From Shinisaurus crocodilurus (lineage: Eukaryota > Chordata > Lepidosauria > Squamata > Shinisauridae): a stretch of DNA of 64,000 nucleotides. The translations under genes and the position numbers were made by a program. The stretch is taken from contig CM037876.1 of NCBI GenBank assembly GCA_021292165.1, positions 281,888,521 to 281,952,520 on the forward strand, given 5' to 3'. The notes under the pieces are model-generated. The model ran no database searches, had not been told where the DNA came from, and was given only the letters and a program-made list of their open reading frames with translations. Positions 20,381-32,000 of this stretch are shown here, piece by piece. How positions within the stretch are numbered: position 1 is the stretch's first letter; each line of letters begins with the position of its first letter.

Positions 20381-21390
20381 AGAGCAATTTGTCCTTACTG
20401 TTTTGTTTTTAAAAAATAAGCCCACTACTGCTGTTTTCTCTGGCTGGTAATGGCTTTCTGAGGTATCAAGCAGAAGTCTTTTCCAGCCCTGATACCTGAG
20501 ACCCTTTTAGCTGGAGATGCTGGTTATTGAACCTGGTGCCATGTGAAACATGTGCTCTACCACTGAGCCAAGTCCAGCTTGGAGGAGCGGCTGCTGAAGT
20601 GTTGCCAACTGTACAATGCTAGCTGTGATCTTCTGTTAATATTATTATGGATCCAAATATACGGCAAAATGCTTTGCGAAGTATTATTGTTTCTAAATCT
20701 GTATCTATACATATAAATCTATATAGGTTTATATATTGGTCCCTCTTTTGTCCTCTTTTTTGGTGATGCATAAGTGGCCAGCCTGGTTCTTTCCTGATGC
20801 CCCCTTGTCCTCTGTATGCACATGCAAAGGAGGGTGTGCACCTCTGAATATACGAAGAGGCAGAGTGTCTGCCAGCTCATTCCCACACCCTCTCCTTTTT
20901 TAATCAGTGCAATACTGTGGGCAGCATTTCCCTTCTCTAACTCCCTCCTGTAACCTTGCAGTTTTTGAAAGTGATAACACTACAAACCAGAGGGGAAATC
21001 TCTTTTTCCTACCACTCTTTTTGTTTACACCACTTACCAATGTGGCCCACATCCTATTCCTTCCCTATAGTTAGAAGAAGTGGCTTGGAAATACTTCGCA
21101 AAGCATTTTGCCGTATATTTGGATCCATAATAATATTAACAGAAGATCACAGCTAGCATTGTACAGTTGGCAACACTTCAGCAGCCGCTCCTCTCAGCTG
21201 GACTTGGCTCAGTGGTAGAGCACATGTTTCACATGGCACCAGGTTCAATAACCAGCATCTCCAGCTAAAAGGGTCTCAGGTATCAGGGCTGGAAAAGACT
21301 TCTGCTTGATACCTCAGAAAGCCATTACCAGCCAGAGAAAACAGCAGTAGTGGGCTTATTTTTTAAAAAACAGTAAGGACAAATTGCTCT
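20381..21390. repeat. Large inverted repeat, ~300-bp arms almost identical
   Basis: Left arm 20381-20685 and right arm 21090-21390 are inverted copies. By direct base comparison I find two substitutions (both near 20579-20582 / 21193-21196) and one 4-nt length difference in an A-rich run. The loop is about 404 bp. Both arms include a tRNA-derived SINE head. Only the right copy continues past the arm edge into the normal SINE end ('ggaccaagtg', 21391-21400), so the left arm looks like the duplicate. Confidence 0.9.
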
Positions 21391-21405
21391 GGACCAAGTG
21401 ATACA
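21185..21405 (+). repeat. tRNA-derived SINE (second type)
   Basis: A-box-like TGGCTCAGTGGTAGAGC (21205-21221), B-box-like AGGTTCAATAACC, then 'catctccagctaaaaggg' and 'gatacctcagaaagcc', ending near 'ggaccaagtg'. This is a different SINE from the one at 11.0 kb, with a tRNA-like head and an unrelated body. An inverted duplicate lies at 20390-20580. Another copy is at 46785-47180. Confidence 0.7.
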
Positions 21406-21699
21406 ACGAATAGCCAAGAGCAAGGAAATCAGTTCAAGGCAGTGTTGCTGCCAGGGCAGAATTTTGGGCAGAGGTCCAGGGGACCACTCAGCAGACGGGA
21501 AAGGTGCAAGACAGAGCAAGGCTGGCTTACCACATTTTGAAATAAGAGGGGTAATCCACACTACCATCTAAAGATACCCCCCCCCATAAAGCCATCAAGT
21601 CCAGAGTCTAAAACAATATTTAACTGCACCTGAATCTTGCCAAATGGTGGCTATACCATAAGCAACCCAATTTCTATTAGTTTAAAACAGAGAATAAAT

Positions 21700-21701
<2 letters not shown>

Positions 21702-21731
<30 letters not shown>
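21702..21731 (+). repeat. (TA)n microsatellite
   Basis: About fifteen TA units. Confidence 0.95.
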
Positions 21732-21734
<3 letters not shown>

Positions 21735-22360
21735 AGGGGGCCTAATGGGGGAAAATTATTTTCACTTCTTTGACTGGGGTGATGGATGGTGGGACACTGG
21801 GAAAATCATAGCTTATGTTAAGCGACTGACATGTTTGTCTGGAGAGAAAGTCCCCGCTGTTTTCTCCTCCATTCTTTTTCCTCTCTGACCTCTAAAGCAT
21901 CAGCTCCGTCACCATTCCCCTTCCCTCCCGGTGTTCCATCATTGCAACTCCTCCAGCTAGGAGGGCAAGGAGCCCCATCTATCAATGCCACTCACTGAAT
22001 CAACAATGGGGTCATCTGAGGGAAAAACAAGCAGAGGCATTTTTGCTCAAGCAACATAGGAAGGGACGTGCTGAAGGCATGGAGGCCTGCAAAGGGATGT
22101 GGAGTGCAGAATGCGGGCTGAGGGACACCTAAACAGCAAACACTGGTGCTCTTCCAGCAATGCTCATATTGCCCAGGAAGTGTAGCTCATGGAAGTTAAT
22201 TTTATTTTTATTATTAAAAATAGGCTGTAATCCTGGAGACTACTTAAATGCATTTAATAGGGTAGCACTTTCCATATCAGCAAAAAAAGAAGAAGTGCAT
22301 TACCCCCCCAAAAAAAAGAGGATGAAAGAGGATACAGATTAGCAATTTATATGTAGAGAT
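21732..22360. other. No recognisable feature
   Basis: Unassigned sequence. Confidence 0.4.
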
Positions 22361-22361
22361 G

Positions 22362-22960
22362 CAGTCTTAGAAATAATTGCTATAATTTAAATAGAAATAC
22401 ACTACTGTAATAGGGGTGGGTGATCCGCCCAGCACTCAACTCACAGCACGCTCGGAGAGCGCTGCCACCACGCAAGCTGGGCTGAAAGAGAGCTGAGGCG
22501 CTTGACGGACTTCCGGGTTCCCGGTGCTACATTGTTCATGTAGAAAATGGTGTAAGATACATTGAAAGCAGCCGTCATTTGCAAAACGTGCCCCAAGTGT
22601 GGCCATTTTTAACATATCTTATGCCAATTTCTACCTAAACAACATAGCACCGGGAACCGAAGTTGCTTCCCCCGCTCAGCTTGTGAGAACGGGAGTCGAG
22701 GAAGCAGGTAGGGCGAGCGAAGCTCGGGGGGTCAAGCTCGGCAAGTTCGCCAGACTTCCACCCCCCAATCGAGCTCCGCACACTTCCCTAACAGTACATC
22801 TCACCATAGCAGGGGAGACTGTGACCAGGTGACCTGTGTGCCTGCTCAGTCTGCTGGCCAGGTGCTCCCTGTTGAGGGGCAACTTCAAGGCCCCTGAGCT
22901 CTCCCTTCTTATAGTTTCTTATCTTTAAAATGGACTTGGACTAGACCAGCCTCCCCCAAT
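22362..22960 (-). repeat. Repeat family X copy split by a MITE
   Basis: The 22362-22408 part ('aattgctataatttaaatag') and the 22795-22960 part ('acagtacatctcac' ... 'aaaatggacttggactagac') are adjacent in the uninterrupted copy at 54.2 kb, where 'gaaatacagtacatctcac' is continuous on the minus strand. Confidence 0.6.
22415..22792. mobile_element. GC-rich TAGGGATG-type hAT MITE
   Basis: Begins TAGGGGTGGGTGATCCGC and ends 'ctccgcacacttcccta'. Same subfamily as the outer element at 49263-50075 (shared 'acttccgggttcccgg'-like blocks and 'gttcgccagacttccaccc'). The central part folds back: 'tagaaaatggtgtaaga' against 'tcttatgccaatttcta'. Flanking 8-mers ACACTACT and ACAGTACA match at 6 of 8. Confidence 0.65.
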
Positions 22961-23007
22961 CTGGAGCCCGCCAGATCTGTTGGACTGCAACTCTTGCTTT
23001 ATCTATT

Positions 23008-23697
23008 TACTAGCTGTTGCCTGCGGCTGCGCTCATGTGGATTTTAGGATTTGGTACAATGGGAAAGATACAGTGTCTCTGACTGAAAGTGTAATGTTGA
23101 GGCTGGGTGCTGGCAGCAGAAAACTTTTCTGACAGGAATATCTGATCTTAAAGAAAAATCAGGTTAATCCTGAGAGTCTACAGGTGATGAAGAGTGACCG
23201 TGCCAAGTTTGGGGTAGATCCGTCAAAAAAACGTGATGGAGTGGAGCCTATGACGATGCCCCCCACACAATAGTCATTCAGTCATTTAAAAAGTTTCCCT
23301 CCCTTTTCACCTCTCAGAGAACATTCTAAATGGCTGAGGGGAGATGTGCATACCCACCCCTATTGGCCCCTGCAGGAATTCATACGAACATTCTAAGTGT
23401 CCTATGGGCTATTTGCATAACTGCTCCTATTGGCTCCTGCAGCAATTCTGAGGTGAGGCTGATTTGCAGAACTGCTCTCCTGTTGTTTTGCCCATAGGAG
23501 ATATGAGAGTGGAGCGATTTTGCCCCCTTTTTTTCACCCCCTTAGGGACGGAATTTCCCAAAATCCTTCCTTAGTGGGGGTCTACGTCATAAAAGCAATG
23601 TCCCTTAAAAATTTCACGTTCCTAGATTAGACGGTTTGAGCTGGGCGTTGATGAGTCAGTCAGTCAGGACACCTTCTTTTATATATATACCGGTAGA
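23008..23697. repeat. Unclassified 0.7-kb interspersed element
   Basis: Starts 'tactagctgttgcctgcgg' and ends 'gatgagtcagtcagtcagg...' followed by a T/A-rich tail. It resembles widespread retroposon-like repeats whose start reads ACTAGCTGTTGCC and whose body contains 'tgccaagtttggggtagatcc'. The class is not resolved. It could be a non-autonomous LINE derivative or a Helitron-like element. Confidence 0.4.
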
Positions 23698-23698
23698 T

Positions 23699-23815
23699 TT
23701 ATTTATTTAATTATTTATTTATTTATATTAACAACATTTATATACTGCTCCACATCTACACAGATTCCGGAGCAGTGAACAATACAAAAAGACAAAAAAA
23801 GGTAAAAAGAATAAC
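23699..23815 (-). repeat. LINE 3' tail
   Basis: (TTTA)n followed by 'aacatttatatactgctcc', an inverted LINE 3' end. No coding part remains. Confidence 0.5.
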
Positions 23816-23835
23816 AGCGCCGTCTAGTGTGGCTG

Positions 23836-24277
23836 CCTATAACCCTCTGAACTCGGAGTATCAGGCATCCAATGGAAGGTGGGAGGAACGCAGAGGCAAG
23901 GATTGTCCCCACGCTTCCCTCACCCTCCAAAACACTTAGATGCCCAATTTCAGCCATCTACATGTTTTTCCTCCCCTCGCAAGGAGAAGAGGCTGAGACC
24001 CTGCCTGGATTCGTCAGACGATGGCGGTGCCTTGCTCCTCCCTTCCCCACCCCCTGGAATGCCCCCCCCCCAGTGCTGGCTGCAAAGATGGAAGACCATC
24101 TACAGAGCCACAGCCAGACCGGAAAGAACTGTGCTGGCTGCAAGGGTGGAGGGAGGGTGCTCCATATTCGAAGTCCCAGCTGCAACCTCAGAGTGCTTTC
24201 CGAGGTCAGAGCTGAGACTCTGACTTTCCCTATGGCTGGCCAGGCAACATCTACCAGCCATAGGATTGCGCCCTAAA
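23836..24277. mobile_element. ~440-bp element ending CATAGGATTGCGCCCTAA
   Basis: Shares order and sequence with 61122-61562 ('catccaatggagggcgg'-like block, 'atggcggtgccttgctcc', 'ggctggctgcaaggg', 'agccataggattgcgccc'). The inverted left end is decayed here. Read with the copies at 41358 and 61122 it looks like a non-autonomous DNA element with GGGCNCAATCCTATG ends. Confidence 0.6.
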
Positions 24278-24564
24278 ACACAATATTAAAAACAGAATAT
24301 CAATAAAAAGAGAATATCAATGCAAACAGTGGCTGGCCAACCAAAGAAGTCTTCTTGAAATAAAGGCATTTTCAGGAGGCACCAGAAACAACAAAATGTT
24401 GGTGTCTGCCTGACCTCCAGAGGCACAGAAATGGAGCCACCACACTAAAGAATTTCCCCCAGTGGGACTCCAATAGGGCCATAGGTCCATGCAGAACCAC
24501 CAGGAACCACTCCCATAATCACTAGCCAGCTGGGAACTATGGGAGTTGCAGCCCAACACATCTG
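24278..24564. other. No recognisable feature
   Basis: Unassigned sequence. Confidence 0.35.
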
Positions 24565-24700
24565 GAGCCTGCCAGGTAGGGGAAAGCTGGACTAGACACC
24601 CTTTCAATAGAGGACTGTCATCGGTCACCCCTTCAAACAGAGGACTGTCCTCGGTAAAGTAGTAGTCATGACTAAATCCTCCTGATTTCAATGAGTCCTC
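24565..24700 (-). repeat. Repeat family X fragment
   Basis: Two 'agaggactgtc(a/c)tcgg' blocks with 'ggactagacac', followed by 'tgactaaatcct'. Confidence 0.45.
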
Positions 24701-25084
24701 GCTAAGTATGACAAAGTCTGGATCCAACCCATTTTGAATTTGATGGGAATTGAAACACAACTTCTGCAGTGAGTGTAGTCGCTATGCTACTGCAGCTTTG
24801 GCCACTGTTGATGCTATCAGAAGGAGAGGAAGCAGAAATCAGGCACCCTCCATCATGCCTAGATGCCACCTCAGTAGAGAGCATCCCTCCCTTCAGCTAC
24901 CAACTGCCATTGCTGATGCTGTCTGTGGGAGAGGAAGCAGCAGCCCTCCAGTTGTGCTTATATCCAGCTCCATGATCCAGCTCCAAGTCCATTCAGTGGG
25001 TGGATCCATACTGCCTGCTGAACTCTGCAACTAAGAATGGAGTGCCTGGGTTTCCTTTTTCTTTCCTCCCCCCTCCCCCACCCA
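24701..25084. other. No recognisable feature
   Basis: Includes two copies of a 'tgctgatgctgtctgtgggagaggaagcagca'-like stretch (24810-24840, 24912-24943), an imperfect short direct repeat. Confidence 0.35.
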
Positions 25085-25232
25085 TCCCAATCTCTTTTCC
25101 TTTTGTGTCACCATGTATTTTAGCTTGTAAGCCTTGTGGGCAGGGATTGTCCTACTTCTGATCTTTGTAGGCTGCTCTAATAGCCATTTTGGCTGAAGAG
25201 CATGCTAAAAAAAATCATTTAAATAAATAAAG
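25085..25232 (+). repeat. LINE 3' tail
   Basis: Contains 'ttagcttgtaagccttgtgggcagggattgtc' in order, then 'ggctgctctaatagcc' and 'ttggctgaagagc' with (AAAT)n. This is the 3' UTR form common to L2/CR1-type LINEs in squamates. Confidence 0.55.
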
Positions 25233-25699
25233 TATAATGATATAATCCTATGCTTGGAAGGGAAAGGGATGTCGTGGAAAACCGCATGGCACCCATAAGA
25301 TTTGTTTGGTGTCTATGGACCAAAATGGCTGCTAAAGGCAGGTAGTGTAATGGAACCAAGATAAATTTATACACTCCAACAGAAATCTTCAGGGACTTTG
25401 GAAGGTTCACTTCAAGAAGCAAGTGACAAACCCAAATGATTTGCAGTGTTGGAGTGATGCAAAAGAAGGAAGGAAGGACACACACACCCGTCCACTCCTT
25501 GCTTCTCCCCTAACTGCCCTAAATCCCTCTGAAAACTAACATGCAGAGGAGTTTGTCAGTACCACTCACCATTAGCCTCAGGATCTCCTGGAGCTGGCTC
25601 ACAGGGGGATCTGGATGTTGACCCTACCACTGCCACATGTGAGGATGTTTGAGGAATTCAATCTTTGCAATTCCGATATGGACTGTCCCAATCCACACC
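25233..25699. other. No recognisable feature
   Basis: Unassigned sequence. Confidence 0.35.
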
Positions 25700-25870
25700 T
25701 CCCAGACTAACGTGTGGATAAGGAAGTAGCTCTCTGATGGACAACTTCAAGTCCCCGCTCTCCCTTCTTATGGTTACCTTTAAACCGGACTTGGACTGGA
25801 CAGCCTTTCAGCTAGAAGACACACATTCAGCTAGAGGACTATCCTCTGTAAAGTAGGGCACATGACCACC
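25700..25870 (-). repeat. Repeat family X fragment
   Basis: Has 'ctcccttcttatggttacc', 'ggacttggactggacagcc' and 'aggactatcctctgtaaag', the family X order. Confidence 0.5.
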
Positions 25871-26388
25871 ATATGTATCACAAGCACTTTCCTAGGACTT
25901 AAATAAAGAGAATGATGTTGTGTACTGCTCCTTCAATGGGCAAGTTCAGAAGGCCTCAGCACAAGCAGACCATGTGAGTGAACTGGAAGAAATGGTTTCA
26001 CTTTTGCCTATATGAGTTATCGGGCTCCATGATCTCCTCAGGGGCCAGGGCAATCCTGGGCCTATATGGATAAGTAACCAGGGGCAATTTTCAGTCAAGT
26101 TCTACTTGTTTCTGCCCACCCCCACTACAATCCAAGTTTTCTGCCCTGGGTTTTCCTGTGTGTGGCCTGTGTGTGGAACTTGTAATAATAAATAGTTGAG
26201 TTTTTGGAAGAAATGTGGTGCAGGCTACTATTCTCGCATATACAACACATAGAAGCTTTTTGCTCTCTCCTGTGTCTTTGATCGTATTTCATCTTGGATG
26301 GAACTGTGTTCGTATCAGTTTGGTCCAGTGAGCCATTATTTGTGGGCACACAGATGAGATCACAGCCTCTTGCAGTGGTATGGTTCTT
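25871..26388. other. No recognisable feature
   Basis: Unassigned sequence. Confidence 0.35.
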
Positions 26389-26486
26389 CTCCAACCTGGT
26401 ACACTCCAGATGTGTTGGACTATAACTCCCATCCTCCCCACTGGCTGGGAAGGATGGGAGTTGTAATCCAACTCATCTGCTCAAAG
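26389..26486. mobile_element. Fold-back MITE, related type
   Basis: 'cagatgtgttggactataactcccatcc' in the left arm is mirrored by 'ggatgggagttgtaatccaac' on the right, around 'ccactggctggga'. It is similar in plan to the 13571 family but a different subfamily. Decayed copies of the same type lie at 24535-24590 and 43590-43705. No target duplication seen. Confidence 0.55.
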
Positions 26487-26579
26487 AAAAAGCACACTGT
26501 GGCCAAGGACATCATTTGCATCTGAATTCACTTTGAAAATATTAACCGTGCTGTTCCATTTTACAGCTCCTGTATTATT

Positions 26580-26725
26580 ATTGTTGTTGTTGTAAAGGAA
26601 TTGTTTTTAAAATTATATTTTAAATGTGATTTTAATTGTGCTTTTAATGTTTATATGGAAACCGCTTAGGGATTTTTAAAAAATACTTAGTGGTATAGAA
26701 ATAGTACAAAAAAATAAACAAACTA
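26580..26725 (+). repeat. LINE 3' tail
   Basis: T-rich 3' UTR with 'ggaaaccgcttagggattt' and 'agtggtatagaaatag', ending in an A-rich tail. Confidence 0.5.
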
Positions 26726-27600
26726 TTCAAAGAAAGAAAACACCCCAAGAGAATATGCAAGTAGGGAAAGGGGGTTAGTACTTCCTTCTTAATTGTATAT
26801 GCTGTCAACCTCTTTTGGATTTCTGCATGCACGGAGTATCATGCAGAGTATATTGAGGACCAACTGAGTAAAACCCTCTCTTTCCCTTGTATCTTTGTCA
26901 CTCTGTTCTCGATTAAATATGGTCTTCTACAAAAAATTATGTTGCACTTAGCGCTATTAAATATTTTGCCTCCCCATTTACAACCCACCTTATGTGGTTT
27001 ATGAGTAAAATAACGAACAGTTTTACAGGAGGTTGATTTAATTCTCCCTAGAGAGTCCTTCAAGATGTACTGATACAAATATGCCAGTCACTATGTGGAA
27101 ATGATTTCTTGAAAAGACAGTAGCTGAAAGAGATGGCAGCGGGGAGCAGACCAGCAATAGCCTGCAGAAGCCAGACAGCAGAATTAAGCATTGCCCTACA
27201 CCTTTAGACGCGCTGTAAATATCTTGCGACTGGACTGCCATTCTTAATGGTCTGCTGATTGTTCTGCCACCTAATGGGACTGCATCGGTCCGGTGTACTA
27301 TATTACATTTTATGCCACAGTTACAGATTAGAGTTTACCCATGCTGGTATGGCATATAGTGTCTTGAGCTTGTACCAGACCTGACCTGAGTTCAAATCCC
27401 CACTCACTCAAGAAACACTCTATCTCATAGAGTAATGCTGTGTATTGTTAAGTGCTCCCAGTTTCCTGAAGAGTGAGAAGTTCTAGAAGCAGCTCTACAT
27501 TCTTTACAATGAAATCTTATGCATGTTTATACTGTAATGGGGTTTATTTATTCCCTAGTAAGTGTGTTGCAGCCGCCGCAGTTTTCTTTGAATGAGAGAA
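26726..27600. other. No recognisable feature
   Basis: Unassigned sequence. Confidence 0.35.
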
Positions 27601-27608
27601 CACTAGAG

Positions 27609-27748
27609 CACTGTTCTCCAACCTTGGATCCCCAGATGTTTTTGGCCTACAACTCCCAGCATGCCCCAGCCAGCTACACTACGCTGGCTGGGGCATGCTG
27701 GGAGTTGTAGGCCAAAAACATCTGGGGACCCAAAGTTGGAGAACACTG
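27609..27748. mobile_element. Fold-back hAT-like MITE with exact 8-bp TSD
   Basis: A 140-bp palindrome of the 13571 family. Flanked by CACTAGAG (27601-27608, 27749-27756). The left terminus is CACTGTTCTCC, one change from CAGTGTTCTCC. Both arms keep TACAACTCCCAGCATGCC. Confidence 0.9.
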
Positions 27749-27756
27749 CACTAGAG

Positions 27757-28043
27757 ACCAATTGTGTCTTTGTAATGTATTTTCTTTATTCATGAAAATG
27801 GAAGCAAACCATAGTGGAAGGCAAATACACTCATATAAGGTGATAGCACAGCCGCTGATACTGCATTGAGTCTCTAAAGTGAACCCCTGCACCCCAAGAT
27901 GCTTCCCTGTCAGCCAACTCACAGCTCTCTCTTGCTCTCTCTCAAATTCAAACTGCGCTTTTTTTTTTTTTTTTGCCTGCACACGCATCACTGCAGACAG
28001 AGCACCGCGCTCAGACACTGCCCCCTGCAGGTAGACTACCCAT
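27757..28043. other. No recognisable feature
   Basis: Contains a T-run at 27959-27974. Confidence 0.35.
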
Positions 28044-28545
28044 TATAGGAATGGGTCAGAATCTCATTTCAGGTTGTTTTTGATCAGAATTTACCCAGTT
28101 CACACTTCCCAAAATTCCTGGAGGAGAAGGCTATCAGTGGCTACTAGTCCTGTTGACTACATGCTACCTCCAGTACCAGAAGCAGTGTGCCTATGTACAC
28201 CAGTTGCTGGGGAACATGGGTGGGAAGGTGCTGTTGCACTCATGTCCTACTTGTGGGTTTCCAGTTGGCAGGTGGTTAGCCACCATGTGAACAGAATGCT
28301 GGACTAGATGGACCTTGCTCTGATCCAGCACGGCTCTTCCTATGTTCTTAGAACTGGATGCAGATCCAAACGTAATCTGCAGTCTGAAGTATGTACATTT
28401 CTGAGTCTGCAATGTAATTTGCACAACAAAAAATGCATTCGGCATTCGAGAAATGCTTATATGTGAAAAATGTGCATGAAAAATGCTTACATTTGGGGGG
28501 GGGAATCACACAAACATGGTTTGGTCGTGTTTCTCAAACTGTGGG
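28044..28545. mobile_element. TAGGGATG-type MITE (A/T-rich subtype) hosting a CR1
   Basis: The left part 'aggaatgggtcagaatc ... gatcagaatttacccag' matches the inverted right end of the copy at 43714-44160. The right part (28360-28530) has the 'atgcttatatgtgaaaaatg' style core. A plus-strand CR1 3' fragment (28118-28352) sits between. The right boundary is unclear. Confidence 0.5.
28118..28352 (+). repeat. CR1-clade LINE 3' UTR fragment
   Basis: Runs from 'gaggagaaggctatcag' to the terminal 'ggctcttcctatgttctta'. Includes 'agttgctggggaacatggg' and 'gctggactagatggacc'. 5'-truncated; no coding part. Confidence 0.8.
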
Positions 28546-28934
28546 CTGGGAGCCACCAGTGGGTCTCAGCCCAGTTTCAGTTGGGTCTTGGCGCTGCAAA
28601 CTGCCCAGTGCCTCTTTGCTTGACTGCCCTGCACCATGGTCACACCATGCTCATTGCATAGGCAAGTGTGGCCATGGGAGTTGGATAGAGAGCAAGGCCA
28701 ATATTTAGAAGAAGAATTGTTTTGTTTTTTTTAAAAAAACAACAACACCTGAGAATAAAAAGAAAAGAGTTCAGAGGGAAGCTTTTATAGGATGAAGTGA
28801 ATGTAAAAGCAGCAGCGGGGGGGGGGGGATGAAAGAAACTGGCAGTCGGGGGGGGGGGATAGGTTACAAGTTAAGTGTGAAAGGAGAAAGGGGGAAGAAA
28901 TGCCAGCAGGTGAATAAGAATACTGGGGGGGGGG
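28495..28934 (+). repeat. Cluster of four long G-runs
   Basis: G-runs of 9 (28495-28503), 12 (28817-28828), 11 (28848-28858) and 10 (28925-28934) within 440 bp. They are capable of G-quadruplex formation. The rest of 28546-29040 is unassigned. Confidence 0.8.
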
Positions 28935-29090
28935 CTTGTTGTTGGAGGAGGAAAACAATGTAAAATAAAAAGTCTTCCCTACTTACAGCCTCTGGATCAG
29001 AAAATCCAGCCTGAAATGAGGAGGCTGAGTCATGATACCTCATAAGAACATAAGAAGAGCCCTGCTGGATCAGTCCAAGGGTCCATCTAG

Positions 29091-32000
29091 GATCTCCTCA
29101 CCACCACTGCCGGGGAGAAGAGCAAGCCAGGCAGGTGGGTCCAGCTCTGCTGCTGCTGCCGCCGCCTGTGCGAGGCCAGCCCACCCCACCGCACCTGTGG
29201 GACTGCTGCCTGCCCCCTGCAGGCCCGGGCTCAGCCGGGAGCCGCCTTGCCCCACCTGCAGCTGCTTGGAAGGGGACTATAAAGACCAGGCCCCAGCGGG
29301 GTCGCCCCTTTGGGGGAGCCACTTCGGGGGTGGCACGAGGGCGAGGGCCTGTCCCCCTGCTGTTGGGGATATAGGTGGGGCTGGGAGTTTTAAAGAGGCC
29401 CTTCCTTTTTGAAGGGCTGGGGCTTTTTAGGGGTTGATTTTAGGGGTGGGTCTCCCGCCTGACTGGCGGAAGCGAGGGGGCATGTGTCTCTCCCAGGGAG
29501 ATAGTGGGGGGAGTTCTGGGGGGCAAACGGTACCAACGTTGAGCGGCAGGCGCTGGCAAAGCGCTAGGGGCAGGCCACGCCGAGTAAGGGGAACAAGGGA
29601 TCGATGCTTAATATCTATCCCTTGTTCCGGGCCTGCCCAGAGCCAAGGGATAACTGGGGGATGTGTTGCTCCTCCCCCCACCCTGCGTTTGCTGTTGTGC
29701 AATGCCAGGTCCGTTACCCAAAAAACATCTCTCATCCATGACTTGATCATGGATGAGGGTGCGGACCTGGCATGTGTTACGGAAACCTGGCTGGACGAGG
29801 CCGCTGCTCCTACTCTGGCGGCCTTGTGTCCGGCCGGTTTCTCGTATGCCCAGCAGCCAAGGGTTGGGGGACGGGGAGGGGGAGTGGCTGTTATCTACCG
29901 GGAGTCCTTGGTCCTCACCAGACTCCCTCTCCGGGAGACCAAGTTTTGTAGCCGGTCATGCACTGGACTTGGTTTTTGTTTCCGGAGAGGGGGGAAATGA
30001 TCTGGAGATTGGGGGTATATCCACCACCCCCTTGTCATGGTCAGATCACTATCTGATGGGGTTGGATTTCTCGGTGCCACAACCCCTCTGCAGGGGTGAG
30101 GGACCTATTAGAATGGTCCGCCCCAGGCGTCTTATGGATCCGGATGGATTCCTGAACGCGCTTGGGGAATTGGAGCACACAAACGGTAGCTCGGTCGAGA
30201 CCCTGGTGAATGACTGGAATGCTGCAATCACCAGGGCATTAGACCGAGTTGCCCCGAAGCGCCCTCTTCGCCTAAACAGAGCTCGCGCGGCGCCATGGTT
30301 CACTCCGTCGCTGCGAGCTCTGAAACAAGAGGTGAGAAGGCTAGAGCGCCGATGGCGAAATTCCCGCTCCGAAGACGATCGAACACGGGTTAGAGCTGCA
30401 TCTTCAGCCTACCGGGTGGCGGTGAAGGCAGCAAAAAAGAATTTCTATGCTGCCTCCATTGCGTCTGCAGAGTGCTGCCCCAGGAGGCTGTTCCAAGTGG
30501 TCCGGAGTCTGGTCGGTCCAGTCGCTCCGGACCCACTGGAACAGTCAAAAGCCTCCTGTGAGGCTTTAGCGAAGCACTTCGCAGATAAAATCGATCGGAT
30601 TAGGAGTGGGATATCGTACGTCGTGGACACAGGGAGTGAGCGGGAGGAGGCCAATGGCAGACCGGTTTTGTGGGATCGGTTTCGGCTTCTTCCTTCTGAT
30701 GAAGTGGACAAGGTGCTTTCATCTGTGAGGCCGACCACCTGCTTGTTTGACCCTTGCCCATCCTGGCTCATCATGAGCTGCAGGGAGAGACTGGGTGAGG
30801 GGATCAAGGCGGTGGTGAATGCCTCCCTCGAGGAGGGAGTGATGCCATCAGCCCTCAAGGAGGCAGTAATAAGACCGCTTCTAAAGAAGCCCTCCTTGGA
30901 TCCCCAGGATTTAAACAACTTTCGCCCAGTCTCCAATTTACCATTTCTGGGCAAGGTGATCGAGCGGGTGGTGGGTGCTCAGTTGAAGGCACACTTGGAT
31001 GAAGCCGATTATCTGGATCCGTGCCAGTCGGGCTTCAGGTCTGGACATGGGACGGAGACGGCATTGGTCGCCTTGGTGGATGATATGAGGAGGGCTTTGG
31101 ATAGGGGCGAATGCTCCTTTCTAGTCCTCCTCGATCTCTCAGCGGCTTTTGATACCGTTGACCACGGTATCCTCCTGGACCGTCTGGAGGGGTTGGGCTT
31201 GGGAGGCACTGTATTGCAGTGGTTCCGGTCCTTCCTCTCTGGAAGGTATCAGAGGGTAGTTCTCGGGGAGGAGGCTTCGGACCCTCGGCTGCTCACTTGT
31301 GGAGTGCCGCAGGGTTCCATCCTCTCCCCGATGTTATTCAACATCTACCTCAAGCCGCTGGGAGCTATCATCAGGAGGTTTGGGGTGCAGTGTCATCAGT
31401 ATGCGGATGACACGCAGCTCTACCTCTGTTTCAAGTCCTCACCGAGGTTGGCCGTTGAGACCCTGTCCAAGTGCCTGGAGTCAGTGGCTGGCTGGATGGG
31501 AAGGAACATGCTGAAACTGAACCCCGACAAGACCGAGGTACTTCTGGTGGGGGACAAGGGAAGGTTAGGGGATGTTGACCTGGTGCTGAATGGGGTACAT
31601 CTACCCCTGAAGGACCAGGTCCGCAGCTTGGGGGTCATTCTAGACTCCCAGCTGTCCATGGAGGCTCAGGTGGCAGCTGTGAGCCGGGCGGCGCTGTATC
31701 AACTCCATCTGATACGGCAGCTGCGCCCCTACCTTCCTAATCACCTGCTCCCATCAGTGGTTCATGCCTTGGTCTCCTCTCGCCTAGACTACTGTAATGC
31801 GCTCTACGTGGGGTTACCCTTGAAGACAGTCCGGAAGCTTCAGCTGGTACAGAACGCGGCGGCTCGCCTGATTAAGGGCAGCTGCCGGCGTGATCACATC
31901 ACGCCAGTGCTTAATGAGTTGCACTGGCTACCAGTTGCTTGCCGAGCCGAATTCAAGGTGTTGGTTTTGACCTTTAAAACCCTACACGGCTCCGGCCCAG

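Noticed and set aside
21205..21260. tRNA gene
   Set aside because: A and B boxes are present, but the acceptor and anticodon arms do not fold convincingly and the sequence continues as a dispersed SINE.
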